Below are positions 1 through 9,080 of a stretch of 64,000 bases of DNA, one piece after another (position 1 is the first letter of the stretch; every line of letters begins with the position of its first letter). Both the position numbers and the translations under genes were made by a program. The stretch is from Microbacteriaceae bacterium (GTDB lineage: Bacteria > Actinomycetota > Actinomycetes > Actinomycetales > Microbacteriaceae): positions 1 to 64,000 of the forward strand of contig JAHBTA010000002.1 in NCBI GenBank assembly GCA_019638805.1. Reading direction: 5' to 3'. Below the pieces are notes generated by a model, which ran no database searches, was not told where the DNA came from, and saw only the letters and a program-made list of their open reading frames with translations.

Positions 1-192
1 ACGGGCCGAACGCCGGGCCAGTTCGCCCGCCACCGCAGCCGATCCGGCATCCGCCCGCCGCCGCACCACGGCGAACTCCCGCTGCAACCCCATCAACTCC
101 TCATCCCCCAGCGCCCGCAGCGCACCCGGCGACGGCACAGCAGGCACCACCGGCACCGCCACACCCCCACGGGTCAGGAGAGAAATCGTCAT
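1..192 (-). CDS. DUF222/HNH endonuclease-type protein, N-terminal part (runs off the left edge)
   Basis: Only the first 64 codons lie in the window; the frame is open to base 1. The visible part contains the block LGDEELMGLQREFAVVRRRA followed by a GELARRS segment. This resembles the start of the DUF222 (13E12-repeat) domain of actinobacterial HNH nuclease-like proteins, which usually end in an HNH motif that cannot be checked here. The ATG at 192 is preceded at six bases by CAGACT, and a TAGAAT lies further up at 222-227, so the transcript could be leaderless or carry a short leader. The 128 bases between this start and the amidohydrolase stop also hold a CCACA-GA-TGTGG palindrome of unknown role. 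The family call rests on a short segment. Confidence 0.6.
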   Translation of the reverse strand, partial: MTISLLTRGGVAVPVVPAVPSPGALRALGDEELMGLQREFAVVRRRADAGSAAVAGELARRSAR

Positions 193-320
193 ACACCGAG
201 TCTGCCACAAGAGGAACACACATTCTACCGAAATCCCACAGATGTGGACAGAACCTAGAACAAACATGCGGTGGAGGAGCGCGGGGGGCGGCGAAGAAGA
301 GCGAAACGAGCCTCGGCTCC

Positions 321-1973
321 CTACGCATCCCCCGCCGCGAACACCCGCTCCCCCTCGACGAAGGTCTGCACGACCCGCGTCGTCCCGATCTCCTCGGGCG
401 CTCCGGCGAACGGGTCTCTGTCGAGCACCACGAGGTCGGCGAGCTTGCCCTCCTCGATCGTGCCGGTCTCGGCGTCCAAGTGGTTCACCCATGCCGAACC
501 GGCCGTGTACGCCGTGAGCGAGGTCGCCAGGTCGATGCGTTGCTCCGGGAGGAAGACCTCGAACGCGCCCTCCTCCTGGCCGGGCGCGGACAGCCGGTTG
601 ACCGCCACGTGAATGGCCGCAAGCGGATTCGGGGTCGACACCGACCAGTCGCTGCCCGCCGCGAGGACCGCCCCGGAACGCAGCAGATCGCCGAACGGGT
701 ACTGCCAGGCGGCGCGCTGCTCGCCCAGGAAGGGCAGGGTGAGCTCGATCATCTGCGGCTCGAGCGCGGCCCACAGCGACTGCATGTTGGCCGCGACTCC
801 GAGCGCGCGGAACCGCGGCACGTCGTCCGGGTGCACGACCTGCAGGTGCGCGATGTGGTGCCGGTTGTCGCCACGGCCGTTGCGCCGGATCGCCTCCTCG
901 ACGGCGTCGAGGCAGTAGCGCACGGCGCGGTCCCCGATCGCGTGGAAGTGGACCTGGAATCCCGCCGCATCCAGCGCGGGCACCGCCTCGAGCAGCACCT
1001 CGCGGGGGAAGAACGGGATGCCGTCCCCCAGATCGTGGTGCCCGTGCGCGTCGCGGTAGGGCTCCAGCATCGACGCCGTGAAGTTCTCCGGCACGCCGTC
1101 CTGCATGATCTTGACGCTGCGGGCGTGGAAGCGGCCGGCGCGCCACAGCTCGCGCTTCTCGATGAGCTCCGGGATCTGCTCCACCCCGCGGCCCCGCTCA
1201 AACCACAACGCGCCCACCACGCGCGCGGTCAGCAGCCCCTGCTCGGCCGCCGCGACGTAGGCCGGGCCGGGATTCCCCGCGTCGCCGTAGTCGCCGACCG
1301 CGGCGTCCTGCCACGCCGTGACTCCGCGCTCGTGCAGGTAGCGCTGACCCTCCAGCACCGCCGCGAGCATGGTCTCCGGTGTGTCCGTGGGCAGCAGTCG
1401 CTTCACGAGCGCCATGGCGCCCTCGTGCAGGGTGCCGCTCGGCCGACCGTCCGCGTCGCGCTCGATGCGCCCGTCGCTCGGGTCGGGGGTCTTCGCATCG
1501 ATGCCCGCGAGTTCGAGAGTGCGCGAGTTGACCCACGCCCCGTGCCCGTCCCGGTTCATGAGGAACGCCGGCCGGTCGGACACCACCACATCGAGGGCGT
1601 CGGCGCGCGGCGTACCGCCCGGGTAGTCCGCCATCGACCACCCGCCGCCCAGAATCCACTCGCGATCGGGATGCGCCGCCGCGTACGCGCGGATGGTCGC
1701 GAGCGTCGCATCCTGGCCATGCGATTCGGACAGGTCGCACCTCAGCAGATCCAGGCCGCCCCAGACCGGGTGAACGTGGGCGTCCTGGAAGCCGGGGACG
1801 AGCATCCGCCCGGTCAGATCGACCACCTCGGTCTTCGGTCCGACGAGGTCTCCGAGGTCGTGCCCGACCGCGACGATCCGCCCCCCGCGCACGGCGACCG
1901 CGCTCGCCCGGGAGCGCACGGTGTCGGCCGTGAAGACCGGCCCCCCGGTGAAGACGAGCTCTGCGTGGGCCAT
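321..1973 (-). CDS. YtcJ-type amidohydrolase (amidohydrolase-3 family)
   Basis: A 550-residue metal-dependent hydrolase of the YtcJ-like group. The N-terminal beta-sandwich segment ends in LVPGFQDAHVHP, which carries the metal-binding HxH pair. Later blocks HFHAIGDRAV and AGSDWSVSTPNPL match the family's internal metal ligands and its C-terminal catalytic aspartate region. Length is normal for the family and no signal peptide is seen, so it should be cytoplasmic. GGAGG sits five bases before the ATG. It lies 20 bases after potC and is probably the last gene of the polyamine-type uptake operon, which suggests that it hydrolyses an amide or amine-derived compound imported by that system. The real substrate cannot be told from sequence. 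Confidence 0.85.
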   Translation of the reverse strand: MAHAELVFTGGPVFTADTVRSRASAVAVRGGRIVAVGHDLGDLVGPKTEVVDLTGRMLVPGFQDAHVHPVWGGLDLLRCDLSESHGQDATLATIRAYAAAHPDREWILGGGWSMADYPGGTPRADALDVVVSDRPAFLMNRDGHGAWVNSRTLELAGIDAKTPDPSDGRIERDADGRPSGTLHEGAMALVKRLLPTDTPETMLAAVLEGQRYLHERGVTAWQDAAVGDYGDAGNPGPAYVAAAEQGLLTARVVGALWFERGRGVEQIPELIEKRELWRAGRFHARSVKIMQDGVPENFTASMLEPYRDAHGHHDLGDGIPFFPREVLLEAVPALDAAGFQVHFHAIGDRAVRYCLDAVEEAIRRNGRGDNRHHIAHLQVVHPDDVPRFRALGVAANMQSLWAALEPQMIELTLPFLGEQRAAWQYPFGDLLRSGAVLAAGSDWSVSTPNPLAAIHVAVNRLSAPGQEEGAFEVFLPEQRIDLATSLTAYTAGSAWVNHLDAETGTIEEGKLADLVVLDRDPFAGAPEEIGTTRVVQTFVEGERVFAAGDA

Positions 1974-1993
1974 GGAACCTCCGAGGGTGTGGG

Positions 1994-2842
1994 CTACCCG
2001 CCCGCGAGCGTGCGGGCGATCTGGTTGGACGAGTCGCCGCTGCGCCGCAGCACGGCCCACACGACCGCGAGGGCGCCGAGCGTGAGCACGAGCATGACGG
2101 TCGACACCGCCGCGATCTCCGGTCTGAGCCCGCTGCGCAGAGCGCTCAGCACGTAGACCGGCCACGGTGTCGATCCCGACACCTGCACGAACGCCGCGAT
2201 GACGGTGTTGTCCAGGCTGAGCGTGAACGACAGCAGGGCACCGGCCAGCACGGCCGGGGCGACGAGGGGCAGCGTGATGCGCAGGAAGGTCCGCACGGGC
2301 GGCGCGTACAGGTCGGCGGACGCCTCCTCCAGCCGGGCGTCGAGCCCGATGAGACGCGCCCGCACGATGTAGGAGACCACGGCCGTCGAGAACAGCGAGT
2401 GCCCGATGACGAGGCGCGCGATCCCGTCGTTGAAGATCGGCAGCCCCAGGTCCTGCCCCAGGAAGACGAGCCAGGGCAGCAGCGAGACCGCGTCGACGAT
2501 CTCCGGCGTGACCGACACCAGAAGCAGCAGGGCGATGAACCAGGCCGCCCACTTGCCGGGGCGACGGGCGAGCGCGATGCCCGCCAGCATCCCCAGGATG
2601 CTCGCGACGACCGCCGCGATCGCACCGGTCTGCAGGGACACGAGCACCGCATCCCGGATCGCCGGTTTCGACACGATCGCGGCGAACGGCTCGAGGCTGA
2701 AGCCCTGCCACGCCACGAGCAGGCGCCCCGAGTTGAACGAGGACATCACGACGACCACGATGGGCGCGAACAGGAACGCGAAGACCGCAACGCCCCAGAC
2801 GCCCAGCGCGACATCGGATGCGGCGCGCCGCTTCCCGCTCAT
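1994..2842 (-). CDS. potC: spermidine/putrescine-type ABC transporter permease PotC
   Basis: A 282-residue inner-membrane permease of the PotC/binding-protein-dependent family. It has about six hydrophobic segments, the first at VALGVWGVAVFAFLFAPIVV, and the cytoplasmic coupling-loop signature EEASADLYAPPVRTFLRITL that docks onto the ATPase. It pairs with PotB to form the channel. The ATG at 2842 overlaps the potB stop by four bases (ATGA), so translation is probably coupled. A longer frame begins 19 codons upstream, but that extension is alanine- and glycine-rich and lies inside potB, so it was not used. Substrate (putrescine, spermidine or another cationic compound) is inferred from family only. 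Confidence 0.88.
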   Translation of the reverse strand: MSGKRRAASDVALGVWGVAVFAFLFAPIVVVVMSSFNSGRLLVAWQGFSLEPFAAIVSKPAIRDAVLVSLQTGAIAAVVASILGMLAGIALARRPGKWAAWFIALLLLVSVTPEIVDAVSLLPWLVFLGQDLGLPIFNDGIARLVIGHSLFSTAVVSYIVRARLIGLDARLEEASADLYAPPVRTFLRITLPLVAPAVLAGALLSFTLSLDNTVIAAFVQVSGSTPWPVYVLSALRSGLRPEIAAVSTVMLVLTLGALAVVWAVLRRSGDSSNQIARTLAGG

Positions 2843-3717
2843 GCCGCCTCCCCCAGCCGCAGCCGCGCGCGAGCCCGCAAGGGAAATGTCACTGCCCACG
2901 CCAGGAGCGCCGCGACGCCGAGCGTGACGGCGATGACCAGGATGAGCAGCACGGCCATGGCGGCTCCGAGCGCCCAGTTCTGCGCGGTCTGGAACTGGCT
3001 CGCGACGAGCTGGCCCACCATGTTGCCGCGCGCCCCGCCGAGCACGGTCGGCGTGATGTAGTCGCCCATGAGCGGGATGAAGACCAGAACGATGCCCGCG
3101 ATGATGCCCGGCTGCGCGAGCGGAAGGGTCACCCCGAAGAGCGTGCGGAAGCGGTTGGCGCCCAGGTCCTTGCTCGCCTCACGAAGCGCCGGGTCGACCC
3201 GGTCGAAGGCGACGTAGAGCGGCAGGATCATGAGCGGCAGGTAGTTGTAGACCACCCCCAGCAGCACCGCGGCACGCGTGTAGAGGATGTCGATCGGCCC
3301 GAACCCGAGGCTCTGCCCGAGGTGCGAGAGCACGCCCTCCGGCGACAGGATGATCTGCCAGCCGATCGTGCGGATGAGGAAGTTGGTCCAGTACGGGACG
3401 AGCACGAGGGCGAGCAGCAGCCCGCGATGCCGCGACGGGACCTTCGCGGCCATCCAGTACGCCATCGGGAGCGCGATCACGAGGCACAGCAGCGTCCCCG
3501 CGACCGCAATCCCGAGCGTGTTCTGGAAGGTGGCGAAGAAGGTGGGGGTGAGGGCCTCCGCGTAGCGGTCCAGCGACAGCACGTCGTTGGCGTGCGTGCC
3601 GAAGATCCCCGGCTTGTAGCCGAAGCTGAACCACAGCACCTGCAGAACAGGTGCGACGAAGAAGACCAGCAGCCACACCCACGCCGGGACGGCCAGCAGC
3701 CATCCCGGTTTACGCAC
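2839..3717 (-). CDS. potB: spermidine/putrescine-type ABC transporter permease PotB
   Basis: A 292-residue permease with a hydrophobic N-terminal segment (WLLAVPAWVWLLVFFVAP) and the conserved EAA-type loop REASKDLGANRFRTLFGVTL. It is the partner of PotC. The frame remains open far upstream inside potD. The start was placed at the GTG at 3717, which overlaps the end of potD by eight bases and gives the short cytoplasmic N-terminus RKPGW expected for the family. The order potA-potD-potB-potC differs from the potABCD order of enterobacteria, but all four subunits are present, so the importer looks complete. Confidence 0.87.
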   Translation of the reverse strand: MRKPGWLLAVPAWVWLLVFFVAPVLQVLWFSFGYKPGIFGTHANDVLSLDRYAEALTPTFFATFQNTLGIAVAGTLLCLVIALPMAYWMAAKVPSRHRGLLLALVLVPYWTNFLIRTIGWQIILSPEGVLSHLGQSLGFGPIDILYTRAAVLLGVVYNYLPLMILPLYVAFDRVDPALREASKDLGANRFRTLFGVTLPLAQPGIIAGIVLVFIPLMGDYITPTVLGGARGNMVGQLVASQFQTAQNWALGAAMAVLLILVIAVTLGVAALLAWAVTFPLRARARLRLGEAA

Positions 3718-4885
3718 TCGCTGCGGCCTTGGTCTTGTTCCAGATGTCGACGATGCGCGCCTGCGCCTCGGTGACCTCGCCGTTGACCATGGTGGCGATC
3801 TGCTCGGGCGTGAAGAACACCAGGTCGAGCATCTCGAGCTCCGCGTCGCGCGCGGCCTCCTCGATGCCCGCCTCGCCCGTGTGGTAACCGATGTAGTCCA
3901 GCTCGGCCAGCGCGTTCTCGGGCGTGAGCACGTAGTTGATGAAGGCGTGCGCGGCCTCCGGGTGCGGGGCGCCGGCCGCGATGGCCCAGTTGTCCATCCA
4001 CAGCTCGGTCTTGGGCGCGCCCAGGACCCACTGCCAGCGGTCCGGGTCGGGGCTGTTGAGGATGCCGATGCGCGCATCGCCGTTCCACACCTGCATGAGC
4101 ACCTGGCTGGCCTGCGGGATGGCCTCGCCGCCCGGGTAGGAGTCGAAACGCGAGATGTGCGGGGCGAGCTCCTCGACGGCGAACTTCTCGGCCGCATCCA
4201 GGTCGTCCGGGTCGGTGGTGTTCCAGTCGATGCCGTTGGCCCAGAAGTAGATGCCGGTGATCTCGGCCGGGTCGTCGAGCACCGAGGTCTTGCCGCTGGC
4301 CTCGTTCTGGGCGGCGTCGATGAAGTCCGCCCAGGTGGTGAGCTCGCGCGAGATGACTGTCTTGTCGTAGACGAAGCCCGTCGTGCCCCACGCCTTGCAG
4401 ATCGAGTACTCGTTGTTCGGGTCCCAGTCCTGACCGAGGAAAGCCGGGTCCATGTGCTGGATGTTGGGGATGAGGTCCAGGTTGAGCTTGCTCAGCAGGC
4501 CGTTCTGCGCCATGCCCGGGATGAAGACACCCGTGGGAACGACGATGTCGTAGCCGCTCGTGCCCTTGGAGGTGGTGAGCTTGGCGATCATCTCCTCGTT
4601 GGAGTTGAAGGCGTCCATGGTGATGGTCGGGCCGAGCTCGGAGGTGAACGCCTCCAGCACCTCGGGCGCGTCGTAGTCGCCCCAGCTGTAGATCGAGAGC
4701 TCGCCCTCGACCGGACCACCGGTGGCCTGGGTGGACGGCTTGACCGTGGGAGCGCAGGCCGCGAGGGCGCCCGTGACGCCCACGACGCCCGCGAGTTCGA
4801 GGAACCTGCGGCGCGAGATCTCGCGCGCGATGTAGGGGGCCGCCGACCGGGGGGCGAGGATGCGGATGTGGGACTGTCGGCTCAT
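3710..4885 (-). CDS. potD: spermidine/putrescine-type substrate-binding lipoprotein PotD
   Basis: A 391-residue extracellular binding protein. The N-terminus carries a twin-arginine motif SRRRFLE followed by a hydrophobic stretch and the lipobox LAAC, so it is probably exported folded by Tat and lipid-anchored. The mature part starts with a SIYSWGDYDAPEVLEAF block typical of PotD/PotF, which bind polyamines through acidic and aromatic residues. The ATG at 4885 overlaps the potA stop by four bases. It delivers substrate to PotB and PotC. Ligand specificity is inferred only from the family. A Tat-type lipoprotein signal is common for actinobacterial solute-binding proteins. Confidence 0.9.
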   Translation of the reverse strand: MSRQSHIRILAPRSAAPYIAREISRRRFLELAGVVGVTGALAACAPTVKPSTQATGGPVEGELSIYSWGDYDAPEVLEAFTSELGPTITMDAFNSNEEMIAKLTTSKGTSGYDIVVPTGVFIPGMAQNGLLSKLNLDLIPNIQHMDPAFLGQDWDPNNEYSICKAWGTTGFVYDKTVISRELTTWADFIDAAQNEASGKTSVLDDPAEITGIYFWANGIDWNTTDPDDLDAAEKFAVEELAPHISRFDSYPGGEAIPQASQVLMQVWNGDARIGILNSPDPDRWQWVLGAPKTELWMDNWAIAAGAPHPEAAHAFINYVLTPENALAELDYIGYHTGEAGIEEAARDAELEMLDLVFFTPEQIATMVNGEVTEAQARIVDIWNKTKAAASA

Positions 4886-5991
4886 GATGCTCCTTCGGTG
4901 TCGGGTGCCGTTGCGATCGTGTCGGTGGTGGCGAGCAGGGATGCCGCCTCGCTCGCCGGGAATCGGCGCGCCTGATCGGGGGTCCAGGTGCACCGCACGC
5001 GGTCGCCGACCGCGAGGGCGGGAGCTTCGGGAGCCGGGCGCCGCGCGAGAAGCGCCCGGCCGTCCTCGAGGCGCACCTGGTACTGCACGGTCTCTCCCAG
5101 GGGCGCGATGGCGAGCAGGGTGCCGTCGAGCTCCCCCGCGCGCGCCGACTGCTTTCCGCTCTGCTTCCCCGCGGCCTCGAGCCGCACGTGCTCGGGCCGG
5201 ATCGCGATGACCTCGTCGCCGTCCTCGAGGAAGTTCTGCTGCCCCACGAACCCGGCGACGAAAGCGCTCGCCGGCTGGGAATACACGGTCGTGGGGTCGG
5301 CGAGCTGCTCGACGCGTCCGTCGCGCATGATCGCGATGCGGTCGCTCATCGAGAGCGCCTCGCCCTGGTCGTGCGTCACGAACACGAACGTCATGCCCAG
5401 GTCGCTCTGCAGAAGCTTGAGCTCGAGCTGCATCTCCTCGCGCAACTGCCGATCCAGCGCCCCGAGCGGCTCGTCGAGCAGCAGCACCGCGGGCCGGTTG
5501 ACGAGGGCACGGGCGAGCGCGATGCGCTGTTGCTGGCCGCCCGAGAGCTGCGTGGGCTTCCGATCGGCGTACCGCCGCATCCTGACCATGTCGAGCGAGG
5601 CGACCACGCGCTCGCGGATCTCGGCGCGCGGGGTGCGACGCTGGCGCAGCCCGTAGGCGACGTTCTCGGCGACCGTCATGTGCGGGAACAGCGCGTAGGC
5701 CTGGAAGACCGTATTGACGTCGCGGCGGTAGGGCGGGGTACCGGAGACCTCGACGCCCGACACCAGGATCTCGCCGGCGTCGGGCTGCTCGAACCCGGCG
5801 ATCATGCGCAAGGTCGTCGTCTTTCCGCAGCCGGACGGTCCGAGGAGGCACAGGAACTCGCCCGCCGCGATGTCCAGGTCGATGCCGTCCACCGCGATCG
5901 CGTCGCCGAACCGCTTGGTCAGGCCGCGCACGCTCACGGTCCCGCGGGTTCCGGTACGGGTCGCCGGAACCGCCGGCTGTGTCGTCACCAC
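4882..5991 (-). CDS. potA: polyamine-type ABC transporter ATP-binding protein PotA
   Basis: A 369-residue ATPase that powers the PotBC importer. It shows Walker A GPSGCGKT, the signature LSGGQQQR, a Walker B segment ending LLLDEP and the H-loop FVTHDQGEA. A C-terminal TOBE-type domain (about residues 250-350) with IAIRPEHVRLE is typical of the PotA/MalK branch. An ATG at 6021 gives ten more residues but has no ribosome binding site; the GTG at 5991 has GGGAG nine bases upstream and was preferred. A second GTG follows directly at 5988. First gene of the five-gene operon. An inverted repeat covers the alternative ATG. Confidence 0.9.
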   Translation of the reverse strand: MVTTQPAVPATRTGTRGTVSVRGLTKRFGDAIAVDGIDLDIAAGEFLCLLGPSGCGKTTTLRMIAGFEQPDAGEILVSGVEVSGTPPYRRDVNTVFQAYALFPHMTVAENVAYGLRQRRTPRAEIRERVVASLDMVRMRRYADRKPTQLSGGQQQRIALARALVNRPAVLLLDEPLGALDRQLREEMQLELKLLQSDLGMTFVFVTHDQGEALSMSDRIAIMRDGRVEQLADPTTVYSQPASAFVAGFVGQQNFLEDGDEVIAIRPEHVRLEAAGKQSGKQSARAGELDGTLLAIAPLGETVQYQVRLEDGRALLARRPAPEAPALAVGDRVRCTWTPDQARRFPASEAASLLATTDTIATAPDTEGAS

Positions 5992-6010
5992 GATGTGAAA
6001 CTCCCTAGCG

Positions 6011-6034
6011 CTCCTGGCCATTCAAGCCCAGGAG
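6011..6034 (-). promoter_or_regulatory. inverted repeat just before potA
   Basis: CTCCTGG (6011-6017) and CCAGGAG (6028-6034) form perfect seven-base arms with a ten-base loop, about 20 bases before the chosen potA start. It could be an operator or a leader hairpin. No run of T follows, so it is not a typical terminator. The function is inferred. Confidence 0.3.
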
Positions 6035-6084
6035 GCACCAGGATGCAACGGATCCCGTCGCGAATCGGTGAAAACGGTGCGGGA

Positions 6085-6753
6085 TCAGTAGTGGGATGCG
6101 TGCGAGGCTGCGAGGTCCCGCAGCTCGCCGATCGCGGCGGCCGCATCCAGCGATTGGTACACGGCCGATCCCGCGACGAAGGTGTCCGCGCCCGCCTCGG
6201 CGGCGACCTCGATGGTGGACGCGGAGATGCCGCCGTCCACCTGCAGCCAGATGCCCAGCTCGTCGCGGTCGGCGCGCTCGCGGACGGCGCGCACCTTGGG
6301 CATCATGTCGGCCATGAAGCTCTGGCCGCCGAACCCGGGCTCGACGGTCATGACCAGCAGCATGTCGAACTCGGGCAGCAGCTCCAGGTACGGCTCGACG
6401 GCGGTGCCCGGCTTGAGGGCGATCCCGGCGCGGGAGCCGATCTCGCGCAGTCGCCGCGCGAGGGCCACCGGATCGTCGCTCGCCTCGGCGTGGAAGGTCA
6501 CCGATGCGACACCGAGCTCGGCGTAGGCGGGCGCCCAGCGGTCCGCATCGGTGATCATGAGGTGCACGTCGAGCGGGATGGGCGAGACCTCCTGCAGCCG
6601 CCCCACCATGGCGGGCCCGAACGTCAGGTTGGGCACGAAATGGTTGTCCATGACGTCCACGTGCAGCCCGTCGGCGGAGGCCACGCGCTCGACCTCCGCC
6701 TGCAGGTTCGCGAAGTCGGCGGTCAGGATGCTGGGGTGGATCCGGGAGGTCAC
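6085..6753 (-). CDS. rpe: ribulose-phosphate 3-epimerase
   Basis: A 222-residue TIM-barrel enzyme that interconverts ribulose 5-phosphate and xylulose 5-phosphate in the pentose phosphate pathway. Seen in order: HPSILTADF, the metal and catalytic aspartate segment [36 protein letters not shown] and LQVDGGI with the second catalytic aspartate. Length is normal for the family. The GTG start has no ribosome binding site; TAGGGT ends six bases before it, so it probably has its own leaderless transcript although it lies 28 bases after rsmB. The order fmt-rsmB-rpe is also found in mycobacteria. Confidence 0.96.
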   Translation of the reverse strand: MTSRIHPSILTADFANLQAEVERVASADGLHVDVMDNHFVPNLTFGPAMVGRLQEVSPIPLDVHLMITDADRWAPAYAELGVASVTFHAEASDDPVALARRLREIGSRAGIALKPGTAVEPYLELLPEFDMLLVMTVEPGFGGQSFMADMMPKVRAVRERADRDELGIWLQVDGGISASTIEVAAEAGADTFVAGSAVYQSLDAAAAIGELRDLAASHASHY

Positions 6754-6759
6754 GCCTCG

Positions 6760-6765
6760 ACCCTA
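6760..6765 (-). promoter_or_regulatory. -10 element of a probable leaderless promoter for rpe
   Basis: TAGGGT, then exactly six bases (CGAGGC), then the GTG start. With no ribosome binding site, transcription probably begins at or next to the start codon. No convincing -35 is visible. Confidence 0.5.
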
Positions 6766-6781
6766 GCGCGCGGCATTGCAC

Positions 6782-8131
6782 TCACCGGCGCCGCAACAGC
6801 TGGATGAACATGGCATCCGTCCCGTGCCGGTGGGGCCAGAGCTGCGCGTGTGTTCCGGGCGGCAGATCGAGGTCACGGGTCGCGATGCCGGCCAGCACGG
6901 CGGGGGTGTCGAGCGCCTCCAACTCCGGGTGCCGCGCCAGTGCGGCCGCGACGATCGCGCGGGTCTCGTCCACGTGGGGCGAGCAGGTCACGTACGCCAG
7001 GATGCCGCGGGGCGCGAGCGCGGCGACCCCCGCATCCAGCAGCTCGGCCTGCAATCGCGCGAGGGCGACCACATCGGCGGGGGTCTTGCGCCAGCGCGCC
7101 TCCGGCCGACGCCGCAGGGCGCCGAGCCCGGTGCAGGGCGCGTCGAGCAGGATGCGGTCGAACCTCCCCGGGAATCGCTCGCCCAGTGCGCGCGCGTCGC
7201 CCTCGATCACCTCAGGAGCCGGGTCGATGACGGCGAGTGCCTTCCGCACCAGGCCGGCGCGCGCCGGGACGAGCTCGTTGGCCGTGAGCACGGCGCCGCC
7301 CGCGGCGGCCTCGGCAGCGAGCAGGGCGGCCTTCCCGCCCGGCCCCGCGCACATGTCGAGCCAGCGCTCCCCCTTGACCACCGGCCGAGCGCGGCTGAGA
7401 GCTAGCGCGGCGAGTTGCGATCCCTCGTCCTGCACCCGGACGCGCCCGGATGCGACGGCCGGGCTCGCCGCCGGGTCGCCGCCCGCGGAGCGCGCCCCGA
7501 CCGGCGAGACCGCGCCGGGTTCCCCCGCCTCGGCGACCGTAGCGAGGCCGGGCAGCGCGACGAGGCTCACGGCGGGGGGCTCATTGTCGGCGCGCAGGGC
7601 GTCGTCGAACTCCGCCGCGCGACCGTCGGCGGCCAGCGCGTCGCGGATCGCGGCGATGACCCACTCCGGATGCGAGGACTCGACCGCGAGCAACGCGTCG
7701 CCCTCGAGCCCCTCGACGGCGCGCGCACGCCACTCGTCGGGCGAGCTGCGGGTCAGGGTGCGCAGCACCCCGTTGACGAAGCCGCGCGCCGATCCCTTGC
7801 CGGCGGAGACCACGAGCTCGACGGACTCGCTCACGGCGGCGTGCGGCGCCGTGCGCATGGCGAGCAGCTGGTGGGCGCCCAGCCGGAGCGCGTCGAGCAC
7901 CTCCGGATCGAGCTTCTCGAGCGGTCGGTCGATCGCGAGGGACAGCACGCGGTCGTAGTAGCCACGGCCGCGCAGGGTGCCGTAGGTCAGCTCGGTGGCG
8001 AGCGCGGCATCCGCGGGAGACAGGCGGGCCTCGGCGATCAGTGGGGGCAGCAGTAGGTTCGCGTAGGCGTCATCGGCGTGCACGGCTCGCAGCACGCGGT
8101 AGGCGATGCGCCGGGCGGGCTGCACGCTCAT
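6782..8131 (-). CDS. rsmB: 16S rRNA (cytosine-5)-methyltransferase RsmB
   Basis: A 449-residue rRNA m5C methyltransferase (Fmu family) acting on 16S rRNA. The N-terminal 130 residues form a NusB-like RNA-binding domain (LATELTYGTLRGRGYYDRVL). The C-terminal SAM-dependent domain shows the SAM-binding loop DMCAGPGGKAALL, the motif IV LLDAPCTGLGALRRRPEARW and the motif VI VTCSPHVDE with the catalytic cysteine. It lies 13 bases downstream of fmt, a common arrangement. The frame stays open upstream into fmt; the ATG at 8131 gives the usual N-terminus MSVQPARRIAY. Confidence 0.94.
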   Translation of the reverse strand: MSVQPARRIAYRVLRAVHADDAYANLLLPPLIAEARLSPADAALATELTYGTLRGRGYYDRVLSLAIDRPLEKLDPEVLDALRLGAHQLLAMRTAPHAAVSESVELVVSAGKGSARGFVNGVLRTLTRSSPDEWRARAVEGLEGDALLAVESSHPEWVIAAIRDALAADGRAAEFDDALRADNEPPAVSLVALPGLATVAEAGEPGAVSPVGARSAGGDPAASPAVASGRVRVQDEGSQLAALALSRARPVVKGERWLDMCAGPGGKAALLAAEAAAGGAVLTANELVPARAGLVRKALAVIDPAPEVIEGDARALGERFPGRFDRILLDAPCTGLGALRRRPEARWRKTPADVVALARLQAELLDAGVAALAPRGILAYVTCSPHVDETRAIVAAALARHPELEALDTPAVLAGIATRDLDLPPGTHAQLWPHRHGTDAMFIQLLRRR

Positions 8132-8144
8132 CAGGGGCGCCCGC

Positions 8145-9068
8145 TCATCCGGCCTGCACCGGGGTGCCGTCCCGCCCGCGCCACCAGTCCGCGGCCGCCA
8201 TCTCGCGTCGCCCGGCGGGCTGCACGCGGAGCAGCTCGATCGGGTCGCTCGCGGTTCCGGCAAGGATGCAGCCGCCGCGCTCCTCGATCCGGCCGGGGGC
8301 GATGCGGGGCCCACCGTGCGCGATGGAGGCGGCGAGCACCTTGATCCGCTCGCCCTCGACGAGTGTGAAGGCGCCCGGCTCGGGGGTGACGCCGCGGATC
8401 CGCGCGTCGACGGCGGTGGCATCCACTGTCCAGTCGAGCTCGCCGTCGGCGATGGTGAGTTTGTGCGCCGCGGTCGGCTCCCCGGTCTGCTCGACGGCAT
8501 GCGCCGTGCCCGAGGCGAGCTCGTCCACGACGCGCGCGAGCAGGGCGGCGCCCTCGCCCGCGAGTTGCTCGAGCAGGTGCCCGGCGGTCTGATTGGCTCC
8601 GATGCGGTGCCGTTCCATGGCGTAGACCGGTCCGGCGTCGAGATCCTCCACGAGCCGAAACACCGCGACACCGGTCTCGGTATCCCCCGCCATGATCGCC
8701 CGCTGCACGGGCGCGGCGCCGCGCCAGCGCGGCAGCAGAGAGAAGTGCAGGTTGATCCACCCGAGCCGCGGCGCGGAGAGCAGCGGCTCGCGGATGAGCC
8801 CGCCGTAGGCCACCACGACCCCCAGATCGGGCTCGAGCGCCGCGAGTTCGTCGGCGACTGGCGCGAGGCGGTTGGCCTTCACAACCGGCAGGCCGTGCTC
8901 GAGTGCCACATGTGCGACCGGCGTCGGCGTCAGCACGCGCTTGCGCCCCTGCGGCGAGTCCTCGCGCGTGACGACGGCGACGAGCTCATGCGCCGATGCC
9001 GCCAACGCGTTCAGGCTCGGGACCGCGGCGGCGGGGCTGCCCGCGAACACGATCCGGAGGGGGGTCAC
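8145..9068 (-). CDS. fmt: methionyl-tRNA formyltransferase
   Basis: A 307-residue enzyme that formylates initiator Met-tRNA using 10-formyltetrahydrofolate. Seen: the N-terminal IVFAGSPAAAVPSL, the formyl-transfer segment GWINLHFSLLPRWRGAAPVQ with the catalytic Asn and His, and the C-terminal OB-like tRNA-binding domain from about residue 205. Length is normal. It starts with GTG at 9068; CAGAAT ends six bases upstream and there is no good ribosome binding site, so a leaderless start is likely. It heads the fmt-rsmB pair. Confidence 0.96.
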   Translation of the reverse strand: MTPLRIVFAGSPAAAVPSLNALAASAHELVAVVTREDSPQGRKRVLTPTPVAHVALEHGLPVVKANRLAPVADELAALEPDLGVVVAYGGLIREPLLSAPRLGWINLHFSLLPRWRGAAPVQRAIMAGDTETGVAVFRLVEDLDAGPVYAMERHRIGANQTAGHLLEQLAGEGAALLARVVDELASGTAHAVEQTGEPTAAHKLTIADGELDWTVDATAVDARIRGVTPEPGAFTLVEGERIKVLAASIAHGGPRIAPGRIEERGGCILAGTASDPIELLRVQPAGRREMAAADWWRGRDGTPVQAG

Positions 9069-9074
9069 CCCTCG

Positions 9075-9080
9075 ATTCTG
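9075..9080 (-). promoter_or_regulatory. possible -10 element of a leaderless promoter for fmt
   Basis: CAGAAT followed by six bases (CGAGGG) and the GTG start. It deviates from TANNNT at the first position. The rest of the 106-base gap up to the next gene shows no other clear signal. Confidence 0.35.

Noticed and set aside
236..247. CCACA-GA-TGTGG palindrome before the DUF222 gene as a regulator site
   Set aside because: A 12-base palindrome in a 128-base gap can occur by chance; no second copy or known motif supports it.
480..2156. A plus-strand open frame of 558 codons opposite the amidohydrolase
   Set aside because: Antisense shadow of a recognised gene; no motifs and no ribosome binding site.
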